From NCBI GenBank assembly GCA_965230615.1, contig OZ246012.1:682001-746000 (forward strand): a stretch of DNA of 64,000 bases, read 5' to 3'. The notes under the pieces are model-generated. The model did not search any database. It had not been told where the DNA came from and was given only the letters and a program-made list of their open reading frames with translations. Position 1 is the stretch's first letter. Each line of letters opens with the position of its first letter. Below, piece after piece: positions 25,925 through 34,402 of the stretch. This DNA is from G965230615 sp965230615. Its GTDB lineage: Bacteria > Pseudomonadota > Gammaproteobacteria > HTCC5015. The position numbers and the translations under genes were made by a program.

Positions 25925-26923
25925 CTATGTCAGTTGCGTCGAAATACGATTAGCTGCGACATTAGCCCAGGCGATAAAGATCGACTCGACTAATAATTGC
26001 ATATTAACCGAACTAACGGCCAAACCCAGCGCTCGCTGTAATTTAGCACGTAAATCAAACAAGTGATTCAAGTCTATGCGCTTGGTCAGCACATGCAAGC
26101 TTTTTTGCAAGTCTTTGTTCACAATCGCATCGGTATTGAGCTTCAGCCTGATCATATCGTCTGTCCAACTCAGTAACCACTGAAACCACTGCTCGTCAGC
26201 CTGTTTTTGCCACTGAGCCGCCACAGCCAAGGGGTCTTTGCGCTGTGCGCCAATATCCACGAAGTCATTAAATAAGGCATGCCGACTTTGCAACAGGCCT
26301 TCACCAGCAATATGCGCTGCTATCTTGGGTGAGCCATTTGCAGCCGCTAATAGTGCATCAGCATCAGCCTCTGGGTATTGTGCATGTAACCACTGTTTTA
26401 CCTGCTGGGTGCTGGGTTGCTGTAGTTTAAGTTGCTGACAACGACTGCGAATCGTTGCAGGCAGGCGCGACAGCCGTGAACTGACCAAGATCAATATCGT
26501 CATCGGTACAGGCTCTTCAAGAGTCTTGAGCAGGCTATTCGCGGCATTCCGATTCATGCGTTCGGCCGGATTAATGATGGCCACTTTATAACCACCAAAC
26601 TGGCTGGTCTGTACCAGGCCACTGCAAAGTGAACGAATCTGATCTATTTTGATTTCTTTGGCAAGCTTATCATCGTTGTTTTTCTCTAAACCAACATTAA
26701 GCAAATCAGGATGTGTTTGGGCAGCTATCATTTGGCAGGCCCGGCATTGCCCACAGGCACGCCCAGATTCGACAGGTGACTGACAGAGCAAGGCCTGTGC
26801 TAACATGGATGCAAACTCATATTTGCCAATACCTGCAGGCCCACTGATCAGTAACGCATGCGGCATACTCTCTCGCCGCCTGATAATCTCATCCAGTTTT
26901 GCCTTATGCCAATCTATAGTCAT
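25925..26923 (-). CDS. holB: DNA polymerase III delta' subunit
   Basis: A 332-residue clamp-loader subunit. The P-loop region reads GPAGIGKYEFA, with the usual substitution in delta' that leaves it unable to hydrolyse ATP. A zinc site is formed by cysteines in CGQCRACQ with an earlier Cys. Sensor region LLKTLEEPVPMTILILVSS and the arginine region SRLPATIRSRCQ are present. It works in the clamp loader that places the beta clamp at primer ends. It is part of the mltG-tmk-holB-pilZ run and follows tmk by 40 bases. Confidence 0.95.
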   Translation of the reverse strand: MTIDWHKAKLDEIIRRRESMPHALLISGPAGIGKYEFASMLAQALLCQSPVESGRACGQCRACQMIAAQTHPDLLNVGLEKNNDDKLAKEIKIDQIRSLCSGLVQTSQFGGYKVAIINPAERMNRNAANSLLKTLEEPVPMTILILVSSRLSRLPATIRSRCQQLKLQQPSTQQVKQWLHAQYPEADADALLAAANGSPKIAAHIAGEGLLQSRHALFNDFVDIGAQRKDPLAVAAQWQKQADEQWFQWLLSWTDDMIRLKLNTDAIVNKDLQKSLHVLTKRIDLNHLFDLRAKLQRALGLAVSSVNMQLLVESIFIAWANVAANRISTQLT

Positions 26924-26963
26924 TTAAATTCAGTGAGTTATATAATTATATTAAAGTAAAGTA

Positions 26964-27587
26964 TTATATCATATCAGCCAATGCCGACTGGATTTGCTGC
27001 TGGACCTCCGTCAGCGGTAAAGCCGCATTTATAACCCTGTAACGGCTTGAGTCGGCCTCTGCGCGACTTAAATAAGCCGCTCGAACACGCTCAAAAAAAG
27101 CTAGCTCTTCCTGCTCAAAGCGATCTGCTGCGCCTCGGCGTTTTGCACGCCGGATACCCACTTCAGTTGGTGCATCTAGCAGTAATACCTGATCTGGGCG
27201 TAAATCTGCCTGTACCCAGTTTTCCAGCACCGCAATCCGCTTATCTGATAAGCCTCGCCCACCACCCTGGTAGGCATAGCTAGCATCAGTGAAACGGTCA
27301 CAGAGTACCCAACGACCCGCCTCCAAGGCGGGTAGAATGACCTGCTGTAAATGTTGGCTGCGGGCGGCAAACATCAACAGCAGCTCAACCTCTGGAAAAA
27401 TAGCTTCGCCGTGGTCGATTGAAAGCAGGATTTCCCTCAGCTTTTCGCCCAACTGGGTTCCCCCCGGCTCGCGCGTTAACAAAACATCAATACCACGGTC
27501 TAACAGGTAGTCGTGGATAAATTGCAAATTTGTTGTTTTACCAACGCCTTCACTACCTTCAAGCGCGATAAACTTACCTTTGTGCAT
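26964..27587 (-). CDS. tmk: Thymidylate kinase
   Basis: A 207-residue kinase that phosphorylates dTMP to dTDP. The P-loop is EGSEGVGKTT (10-19), the DR motif is in CDRFTDASYAYQGGGRG, and the LID region is RRAKRRGAADRFE. The ATG at 27587 with AAGGTAAG upstream gives the normal length; an upstream in-frame start at 27641 would add 18 residues that overlap the mltG end. It begins seven bases after the mltG stop, so the two are probably translated from one transcript. Confidence 0.96.
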   Translation of the reverse strand: MHKGKFIALEGSEGVGKTTNLQFIHDYLLDRGIDVLLTREPGGTQLGEKLREILLSIDHGEAIFPEVELLLMFAARSQHLQQVILPALEAGRWVLCDRFTDASYAYQGGGRGLSDKRIAVLENWVQADLRPDQVLLLDAPTEVGIRRAKRRGAADRFEQEELAFFERVRAAYLSRAEADSSRYRVINAALPLTEVQQQIQSALADMI

Positions 27588-27594
27588 TAACAGC

Positions 27595-28611
27595 TTACCT
27601 TCGTTTCCGGCGCCGCTGAAATTCATCCACAGCAGCTTCATGTTCGGCCAGCGTCACTGAGAATTTATGACTGCCATCACCGCGTGCGACAAAGTACAAG
27701 GCATTACTGTCCACAGGGTTTAATGCAGCATGTACCGCCTCACCACTTGGCATGGCAATGGGTGTTGGTGGTAAACCAGCACGTGTATAGGTGTTATAAG
27801 GCGTATCACGCCGTAAATCACGAAAGCGAATATCGCCATCAAAAGCATCACCCATGCCATAAATCACTGTTGGATCTGTTTGCAAACGCATTTTTATATT
27901 TAATCGGTTGATGAATACCGCTGCAATTAAACGGCGTTCATCAGCAACCGCTGACTCTCTTTCAATGATTGAAGCCAATATAAGCGCTTCATAAGCTGAG
28001 TTGATCGGTAAGCTTGGCGCACGCGCCTCCCATTCTTGCTTAAGCCGAACACGCATATCATTATAAGCCCGCTTTAAAAAAGCAACATCCGTCATACCAC
28101 GAGGAAATGCATAAGTTTCAGGATAAAACCAGCCTTCAGGTTTAAGATGGGGAGTCTGTTCACCGGCAACCAAACGCATAATATCGGTTTCTGCCGCCTT
28201 TGAATCGATAGTATGTTCTAGTGTATCAACATCGCGCAAGGCCGCCATTAACTGCTTGAACGTCCAGCCTTCTATGATGGTAAAGTGGTGTAAAATAACT
28301 TTACCCGTTTGCATAAGTTGCAAAATATCATACGCCGACATGCCTGGCTTAAACAAATATTCACCCGCTTTGATATTCGCCGCGATACCGCAAAACCGGG
28401 CATAGAGTTTTATGTAGAGAGGCTTGTTAATAAGCTTCTCTGCCTGCAACTCTTGTATAACTTTATTAAAGCTAGAGCCCGGTTTAAGGTGATAGCTTAG
28501 CTCGGCAGTTACTGGCAATGGTGTAAACAAAGCCTGATTAAGCTGCCAAGCCAGCGCAATGGCGGATACGATAGCCGCTGCTATTACAACCCAGATTATT
28601 TTTTTTAGCAT
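27595..28611 (-). CDS. mltG: MltG, endolytic murein transglycosylase
   Basis: A 338-residue YceG-like protein with an N-terminal membrane helix (5-24), a LysM-like subdomain (about 38-100) and the catalytic domain. The active-site glutamate is E217 in ASIIERES, followed by RLQTDPTVIYG. It cuts nascent glycan strands in the periplasm and is thought to set strand length. It lies between fabF and tmk; the pabC gene that often separates fabF and mltG is absent, and 178 bp without an ORF stand there instead. Confidence 0.94.
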   Translation of the reverse strand: MLKKIIWVVIAAAIVSAIALAWQLNQALFTPLPVTAELSYHLKPGSSFNKVIQELQAEKLINKPLYIKLYARFCGIAANIKAGEYLFKPGMSAYDILQLMQTGKVILHHFTIIEGWTFKQLMAALRDVDTLEHTIDSKAAETDIMRLVAGEQTPHLKPEGWFYPETYAFPRGMTDVAFLKRAYNDMRVRLKQEWEARAPSLPINSAYEALILASIIERESAVADERRLIAAVFINRLNIKMRLQTDPTVIYGMGDAFDGDIRFRDLRRDTPYNTYTRAGLPPTPIAMPSGEAVHAALNPVDSNALYFVARGDGSHKFSVTLAEHEAAVDEFQRRRKRR

Positions 28612-28789
28612 ATAGATTATGACGATCTAAACACAGATTATGGCATTAGGAAAAGTATAATGCATAAGACCATACAGAACAGCTGGTAGATACTGTAGTT
28701 GTTTATAAACTCACAGTTTTCCAGGTTGATCTATAGTCAAAACAGCTGTTGAATATCGCCAACTGCTCACTGACAAGCGCAGCTAAGCG

Positions 28790-30028
28790 TTATACTCGAC
28801 GAAATACCAGTGTACCGTTAGTACCACCAAACCCAAACGAGTTTGATAAACTGGCATTGATTGTCATTTCACGTGCCGTATTTGGTACATAATCCAGATC
28901 ACACTCTGGATCTTGGTTGAAGATATTGATTGTTGGCGGCGCAATCTGGTTTTGCACAGACAATGCGCAAATAACCGCTTCTACCCCACCGGCTGCGCCC
29001 AATAGGTGTCCTGTCATAGACTTGGTTGAGCTAACTGCCAGCTGCTTGGCATGACCACCAAATGTTCCTTTGATCGCCATCGTTTCAGCCAGATCACCTG
29101 CAGGCGTTGATGTACCATGCGCATTGATATAATCGATATCTTCGCCATTCAGACCTGCATTGCGCATGGCGTTTTGCATGCACACTTGAGCACCTGAACC
29201 ATCTTGACGAGGTAATGTCATGTGATAAGCGTCACCACTCATGCCATAGCCTGCCAGCTCAGCATAAATCTTGGCGCCTCGGCGTTTGGCATATTCATAC
29301 TCTTCAAGCACAAGCATGCCAGCCCCATCGCCTAAGACAAAGCCATCCCGATCAATATCCCAAGGGCGGCTTGCTGTCGTAGGGTCATCATTGCGTGCTG
29401 ATAGTGCTCTTGCTGACGCAAAGCCACTCACACCCAGCGGACATGTTGCCATTTCTGCACCACCGGCAATCATAACATCAGCATCGCCATACTCAATCAT
29501 ACGTGCAGCATCGCCAATATTGTGAGTACCTGTGGTACAAGCAGTTACGATTGAAATATTAGGCCCACGAAAACCATAGCGTATAGACAAGTTGCCCGCG
29601 ATCATATTGATGATGCTAGCAGGCACAAAAAATGGTGTTACTTTGCGTGGCCCACCCTCTAAAAATACTTTATGGGTTTTTTCAATATAAGGCAGACCGC
29701 CAATACCTGAACCAATAGCGGCCCCAATACGATCGACGTTTTCCTCAGTAAACTCTAAGCCAGCATCTTCAATGGCTTGAATACCTGCAGCCATGCCGTA
29801 CTGAATGAAGGTATCCATTTTTTTCTGGTCCTTCTTAGAGATATATTGCTCTGCATCAAAGTCCTTAACGTTGCAACTAAAACGTACAGCCATATCTGAT
29901 GCATCAAATACACTGATAGGCGTAGCGCCTGATTTACCTGCAAGAATACCCTGCCATGTATCCTGCACGGTATTGCCCAATGGTGAGATACATCCGAGTC
30001 CTGTTATAACAACACGTCGTTTTGACAT
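28790..30028 (-). CDS. fabF: 3-oxoacyl-ACP synthase II
   Basis: A 412-residue condensing enzyme of fatty acid elongation. The active-site cysteine is C164 in VTACTTGTHN, and the two histidines lie in NAHGTSTPAGD and STKSMTGHLLGAAGG. Length and motifs match KAS II (FabF) rather than FabB. It elongates acyl-ACP with malonyl-ACP and controls unsaturated chain length. It follows acpP on the minus strand after a gap that contains a large hairpin. Confidence 0.96.
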   Translation of the reverse strand: MSKRRVVITGLGCISPLGNTVQDTWQGILAGKSGATPISVFDASDMAVRFSCNVKDFDAEQYISKKDQKKMDTFIQYGMAAGIQAIEDAGLEFTEENVDRIGAAIGSGIGGLPYIEKTHKVFLEGGPRKVTPFFVPASIINMIAGNLSIRYGFRGPNISIVTACTTGTHNIGDAARMIEYGDADVMIAGGAEMATCPLGVSGFASARALSARNDDPTTASRPWDIDRDGFVLGDGAGMLVLEEYEYAKRRGAKIYAELAGYGMSGDAYHMTLPRQDGSGAQVCMQNAMRNAGLNGEDIDYINAHGTSTPAGDLAETMAIKGTFGGHAKQLAVSSTKSMTGHLLGAAGGVEAVICALSVQNQIAPPTINIFNQDPECDLDYVPNTAREMTINASLSNSFGFGGTNGTLVFRRV

Positions 30029-30063
30029 AGTACCAGTATTTTTTGAGAGAAAAGAAATAGAGG

Positions 30064-30116
30064 TTCCATAATGAGGATAGCCGCAACGGCTATGCAGCTG
30101 CGGCTATACTATGGAA
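30064..30116 (-). terminator. Large hairpin between acpP and fabF, attenuator or RNA-stability element
   Basis: Inner arms ATAGCCGCA (30077-30085)/TGCGGCTAT (30099-30107) and outer arms TTCCATA (30064-30070)/TATGGAA (30110-30116) form a two-part stem. On the minus strand it is followed by a pyrimidine-rich CCTCTATTTCTTTTC stretch and not a clean T-run, so partial termination or 3' end protection of the abundant acpP message seems more likely than full termination. Confidence 0.5.
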
Positions 30117-30125
30117 TTTTCCGGA

Positions 30126-30359
30126 TTAGATATGGTTGTTAACGTAATCTATCGCTTCCTGAACTGTTGTGATTTTCTCAGCTTCTTCGTCAGGAATCTC
30201 AGTTTCAAACTCTTCTTCAAGAGCCATAACTAGCTCCACAGTATCCAAAGAATCTGCGCCAAGGTCATCAACAAAAGATGCAGCAGTTGTGACTTCATCT
30301 TCTTTAACACCAAGCTGTTCAATGACAATCTTTTTTACGCGTTCTTCAACATTGCTCAT
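30126..30359 (-). CDS. acpP: Acyl carrier protein
   Basis: A 77-residue, highly acidic protein with the phosphopantetheine serine S37 in GADSLDTVEL. It carries growing acyl chains on a prosthetic group between FabD, FabG, FabF and other enzymes. Length and motif leave no doubt. TTGGAGG stands upstream of the ATG. It lies between fabG and fabF as in most gammaproteobacteria, with its own probable promoter in the 203 bp gap after fabG. Confidence 0.98.
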   Translation of the reverse strand: MSNVEERVKKIVIEQLGVKEDEVTTAASFVDDLGADSLDTVELVMALEEEFETEIPDEEAEKITTVQEAIDYVNNHI

Positions 30360-30483
30360 AGTAGGTTAAGCCTCCAAGTTATGCTATCGCAGTGAAACTG
30401 CGGACGGTATTGTAGTGAAAAGCGCTGTTGCATGCCACATGAATTATCATATGCAGCACCTCAGTAAAATACCTATTTAAAAA

Positions 30484-30512
30484 ATTATAAAAAAATCAAT
30501 GAGTTATATAAA
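30484..30512 (-). promoter_or_regulatory. Probable sigma-70 promoter of acpP
   Basis: On the minus strand TTTATA (30507-30512) is followed after 17 bases by a perfect TATAAT (30484-30489), about 125 bp upstream of the acpP ATG. The -35 box matches consensus in four of six positions. Confidence 0.5.
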
Positions 30513-30562
30513 CCAGTTAAAGTAACATATGATACAAAATTTCAGCGCCTTAAAGCCTAAAA

Positions 30563-31306
30563 TCAGCTCATATACATGCCACCATTAACATGTAGCGTCT
30601 CTCCGGTGATATAAGCAGCATCAGCTGAAGCCAAAAATGCAACGGCATTGGCAATGTCCTGACTCGCTCCAAGGCGGCCCAGAGGAATTTGCTCAACTAA
30701 AGCAGCACGATGATCTTCATCTAATTCTCGCGTCATATCAGTATCAATAAAGCCTGGTGCTACAACATTAACGGTGATATTACGAGAACCAATTTCACGC
30801 CCCAATGATTTGCTAAAGCCAATAACACCTGCCTTAGCAGCAGCATAATTAGATTGTCCAGGGTTGCCTGACAAACCGACAACAGAAGAAATATTAATAA
30901 TACGCCCCTTGCGAGCTTTGGTCATGCCTTTCAGGCATGCTTTACTTAAACGGTAGATAGCACTTAAATTAGTATTGATAATCTCATCCCACTCATTATC
31001 TTTCATACGCATCAGGAGATTGTCGCGCGTGATACCGGCATTATTGACAAGTACACTTACCGGGCCATGGTCAGCGTTAATGTTTTTAATCACTTGCGTA
31101 ATAGAATCTGGATCTGTGACGTTCAATACTGTGCCTGCACCATTGAGTTTTTCCTCAGCAAAATAAGCTGATATAGCAGCTGCACCACTTTCAGTCGTTG
31201 CCGTACCAATAACTGTCGCCCCACGCTTTGCTAGCTCAATGGCAATCGCTTTGCCAATGCCACGGCTGGCGCCTGTTACTAATGCTATCTCATTGTGCAA
31301 GCTCAT
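30563..31306 (-). CDS. fabG: 3-oxoacyl-ACP reductase
   Basis: A 247-residue short-chain dehydrogenase. The NADPH site is GASRGIG (12-18), the NNAG motif is at 88-91 and the catalytic triad is S141, Y154 and K158. It reduces 3-oxoacyl-ACP in the first reduction of each elongation cycle. Its ATG overlaps the fabD stop by one base (TAATG), indicating translational coupling. Confidence 0.96.
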   Translation of the reverse strand: MSLHNEIALVTGASRGIGKAIAIELAKRGATVIGTATTESGAAAISAYFAEEKLNGAGTVLNVTDPDSITQVIKNINADHGPVSVLVNNAGITRDNLLMRMKDNEWDEIINTNLSAIYRLSKACLKGMTKARKGRIINISSVVGLSGNPGQSNYAAAKAGVIGFSKSLGREIGSRNITVNVVAPGFIDTDMTRELDEDHRAALVEQIPLGRLGASQDIANAVAFLASADAAYITGETLHVNGGMYMS

Positions 31307-32247
31307 TACACTTCCCCATTAATCGTTGTTATCGCCTTATCTAATCCAGCTGGCGACTCTACTGCGATTGCTTGCATTTGTCTATTAATTCGCCGGGTTA
31401 GGCCTGCCAAAACCTTACCAGGCCCAAACTCTAGCAATAATTCAACACCTGCTTCAGCCATTTTATTGACACTGTCTACCCAAAGCACCGGACTATATAA
31501 CTGGCTTTGCAAAGCTTCTACAATAGCGCCTGAAGAGTGTTTCTGTTCGGCATCGACATTATGCAGTACTGGTGTACCCGGTACAGCAATCTCGATTGAT
31601 TTGAGATACTCTGCCAGCTCAATTGCAGCTTCACGCATCAAGCTACTATGCGATGGCACACTGACAGGCAATAATAGTGCGCGCTTGGCACCGGCTTGCT
31701 GTGCGATGTTCACCGCTCTTTGTACAGCTTCTGTATGCCCTGCAATAACGACCTGGCCTGGTGAGTTGAAATTGACGGCTTCAACAAGCTGTGACTGTGC
31801 GGCCTGCTGACACACCTCACGTACCCGCTCATCTTCCAAGCCTAATATTGCTGCCATAGCCCCTTGGCCTTCTGGTACAGCGGCTTGCATTAAACGGCCA
31901 CGTTCTGCAACTAGGCGTATAGCGTCTTGAAATGATAAGGCATCAGCGGCTACCAGTGCTGAATATTCGCCGAGGCTATGCCCGGCCATTAAAGCTGGCC
32001 TGATATCGCTTTGCTCACACCAGACTCGCCAGACAGCAATACCCGCAGCCAACATGGCAGGCTGAGTATACTCTGTCACATTCAACTTGTTATCAGGGTT
32101 GTTACAAATAAGATCCCAAACAGAATAACCGAGCACATCAGATGCCTCGGCAAACGTTTGTGCCACAATAGAATGTTCACTCGCCAAATCGGCTAACATA
32201 TTAACAGATTGCGAACCCTGCCCTGGGAATACAATAGCAAATTTCAT
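31306..32247 (-). CDS. fabD: Malonyl-CoA:ACP transacylase
   Basis: A 313-residue enzyme that transfers malonyl from CoA to ACP. The nucleophile is S91 in GHSLGEYSAL, the catalytic histidine is H200 in VPSHSSLM, and FPGQGSQ at 7-13 is typical. In many gammaproteobacteria plsX and fabH precede it; here dapB does, 18 bases away, so these genes may share a transcript. Confidence 0.97.
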   Translation of the reverse strand: MKFAIVFPGQGSQSVNMLADLASEHSIVAQTFAEASDVLGYSVWDLICNNPDNKLNVTEYTQPAMLAAGIAVWRVWCEQSDIRPALMAGHSLGEYSALVAADALSFQDAIRLVAERGRLMQAAVPEGQGAMAAILGLEDERVREVCQQAAQSQLVEAVNFNSPGQVVIAGHTEAVQRAVNIAQQAGAKRALLLPVSVPSHSSLMREAAIELAEYLKSIEIAVPGTPVLHNVDAEQKHSSGAIVEALQSQLYSPVLWVDSVNKMAEAGVELLLEFGPGKVLAGLTRRINRQMQAIAVESPAGLDKAITTINGEV

Positions 32248-32265
32248 TCGTTATAACCTTTCCAC

Positions 32266-33069
32266 TTATTTTAAAGCCAGCACATCCTGCATATCGTACA
32301 AGCCACTCGATTTATTACTCAGCCATGCAGCAGCGCGCATAGCCCCTTTGGCAAATGTCATGCGGCTACTGGCTTTATGCGTTATTTCGATACGCTCACC
32401 GATATCAGCAAACATCACTGTGTGATCACCGACAATGTCACCCGCTCGAATTGTTTCAAAACCAATGGTTTTGCGGTCTCGCTCACCGGTATTACCTTCG
32501 CGCCCATAAACGGCATGTGTTTTTAAGTCTCTACCGAGGGCCTCTGCAACAACTTCACCCATTCTTAATGCAGTGCCCGACGGCGCATCGACTTTGTGGC
32601 GGTGATGCGCTTCGATAATTTCAATATCAACATCATTGCCCAGCACGCGCGCGGCTAAAGATAACAGCTGCAAACATAAATTAACACCAACACTCATATT
32701 AGGTGCAAACATAATTGCAATGTCTTGTGCCGCTGATTCTATCAGCTGCTTTTGTTCATCGCTGAAGCCTGTCGTACCGATAACCATTTTTTTGCTATGC
32801 TCACGACAATATGCCAAACACTCGATGCTTGGCTCTGGCCGGGTAAAGTCAATTAATACATCAAAGTCGTCGTTAACTTCCGCCAAGCTGGCTTTAATCG
32901 CAACGTTTAAATTTCCCTGACCTGCTACCTGGCCAGCATCTAAGCCCAGAAACTCTGAACTAGGATGTTCGAGCGCTGCACCCAGCTGCAAATCAGGGTG
33001 CTGCACACAAGCTTCGACTAATGTGCGCCCCATACGGCCAGCAGCACCATTGATAGCTATACGTGTCAT
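32266..33069 (-). CDS. dapB: 4-hydroxy-tetrahydrodipicolinate reductase
   Basis: A 267-residue enzyme of lysine and meso-diaminopimelate synthesis. The nucleotide site is INGAAGRMGR near the N-terminus, and the catalytic region is EAHHRHKVDAPSGTA with its His pair and Lys. The ATG at 33069 has AAGG eight bases upstream; a TTG two codons earlier is possible. It follows dnaJ by 12 bases, the dnaJ-dapB order known from Pseudomonas, but carA does not follow it. Confidence 0.96.
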   Translation of the reverse strand: MTRIAINGAAGRMGRTLVEACVQHPDLQLGAALEHPSSEFLGLDAGQVAGQGNLNVAIKASLAEVNDDFDVLIDFTRPEPSIECLAYCREHSKKMVIGTTGFSDEQKQLIESAAQDIAIMFAPNMSVGVNLCLQLLSLAARVLGNDVDIEIIEAHHRHKVDAPSGTALRMGEVVAEALGRDLKTHAVYGREGNTGERDRKTIGFETIRAGDIVGDHTVMFADIGERIEITHKASSRMTFAKGAMRAAAWLSNKSSGLYDMQDVLALK

Positions 33070-33081
33070 TTGCAATACCTT

Positions 33082-34218
33082 TTAGAACTTCATATCGTCG
33101 AAAAATTTTTTCACACCATCTAGCCAACCACGCTCTTGCGGTGCATGCGACTTATTATCCTGCTTTAAAGACTCGTGGAACTGGCGCAGTAAATCTTTTT
33201 GCTTCGCATTTAAGTTCACCGGCACTTCTACCAAAACCTGGCACAGAATATCACCACGTGGTCCGCCTCGCACAGGCTTCACGCCTTTACCACGAATTCT
33301 AAACATTTTATTGGTTTGTGTTTCAGGCGGAATTTTTAATTTAACGCGGCCATCTAGCGTGGGCACTTCAAGCTCACCACCTAAAGCGGCTGTTGCCACG
33401 CTGATTGGAATACTACAATGCAAGTCACTTTCATTACGACTGAATATTGGGTGTTCTTTTACATTCATCTGCACATAAAGATCACCAGGCGGGCCATTGT
33501 TCTGCCCTATTTCCCCTTCGCCAGACAACCTTATACGGTCACCAGTGTCAACGCCTGCCGGCACTTTGACAGAAAGTGTTTTATGATTTTTGACTCGGCC
33601 TTTACCGCCGCAAGTAGGACAAGGGTCAGTTATTATCTTACCTGAGCCCTGACAGCGCGGACAGGTTTGCTGTACTGAGAAAAAACCCTGCTGCATGCGC
33701 ACTTGCCCAATACCATTACACGTTGGGCAGGTTTGTGGTGAAGTGCCTTTTTTAGCGCCGGTCCCTCCGCAGGTATCACAAACCTCCATGGTCGGCACAC
33801 GGATTTTAACATCAGTCCCGTTAACGGCATCCTCTAATGATATATCCAGATTGTACTGCAAATCTGCACCGCGATAGACGCGGTTACCACCACCGCCACG
33901 ACCACCACCGAAAATATCACCAAAGACATCCCCAAAGATATCACTGAAGTTACCACCTTCGAAGCCATAGCTACCTTGACCACCCGCTCCGGTATTGACA
34001 CCGGCATGCCCAAACTGGTCATAAGCAGCACGCTTTTGCGCATCACTCAAAACTTCATAGGCTTCTTTGGCTTCCTTGAACTTTTCTTCTGCCTCGGTAT
34101 CGTTAGCGTTACGATCAGGGTGATACTTCATCGCCAAGCGACGATATGCTTTTTTTAGCCCTGCATCATCAACACTTTTTTCAACACCTAAGACTTCATA
34201 ATAATCACGTTTTGACAT
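33082..34218 (-). CDS. dnaJ: Chaperone DnaJ
   Basis: A 378-residue type I Hsp40. The J domain holds HPD in MKYHPDRN, a Gly/Phe-rich linker spans about 75-115, and four CxxCxGxG zinc motifs follow (CDTCGGTG, CPTCNGIG, CPRCQGSG and CPTCGGKG). It delivers clients to DnaK and stimulates its ATPase. It lies 184 bases after dnaK with a small hairpin in the gap. Confidence 0.98.
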   Translation of the reverse strand: MSKRDYYEVLGVEKSVDDAGLKKAYRRLAMKYHPDRNANDTEAEEKFKEAKEAYEVLSDAQKRAAYDQFGHAGVNTGAGGQGSYGFEGGNFSDIFGDVFGDIFGGGRGGGGNRVYRGADLQYNLDISLEDAVNGTDVKIRVPTMEVCDTCGGTGAKKGTSPQTCPTCNGIGQVRMQQGFFSVQQTCPRCQGSGKIITDPCPTCGGKGRVKNHKTLSVKVPAGVDTGDRIRLSGEGEIGQNNGPPGDLYVQMNVKEHPIFSRNESDLHCSIPISVATAALGGELEVPTLDGRVKLKIPPETQTNKMFRIRGKGVKPVRGGPRGDILCQVLVEVPVNLNAKQKDLLRQFHESLKQDNKSHAPQERGWLDGVKKFFDDMKF

Positions 34219-34342
34219 AAGCGGTCACATTCAATTGATGAATAAAAAAATACCACAAAAACAAACGTACTCTTTGTTTTTATGCTGACAAGCGATAAAT
34301 GCTTCCAACGCCTATTCAGCCTTCAGGTTTAGCAATAAATAA

Positions 34343-34371
34343 CGGGATAACCTGTCAACCAAGCTATCCCG
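34343..34371 (-). terminator. Small hairpin between dnaK and dnaJ
   Basis: Arms CGGGATA (34343-34349) and TATCCCG (34365-34371) form a 7 bp stem with a 15-base loop. On the minus strand only TTATTTATT follows, so it is at best an attenuator or a processing site that lowers dnaJ relative to dnaK. Confidence 0.4.
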
Positions 34372-34402
34372 GCAAAAATACTACGATAAATAAAAGTAAT
34401 AA

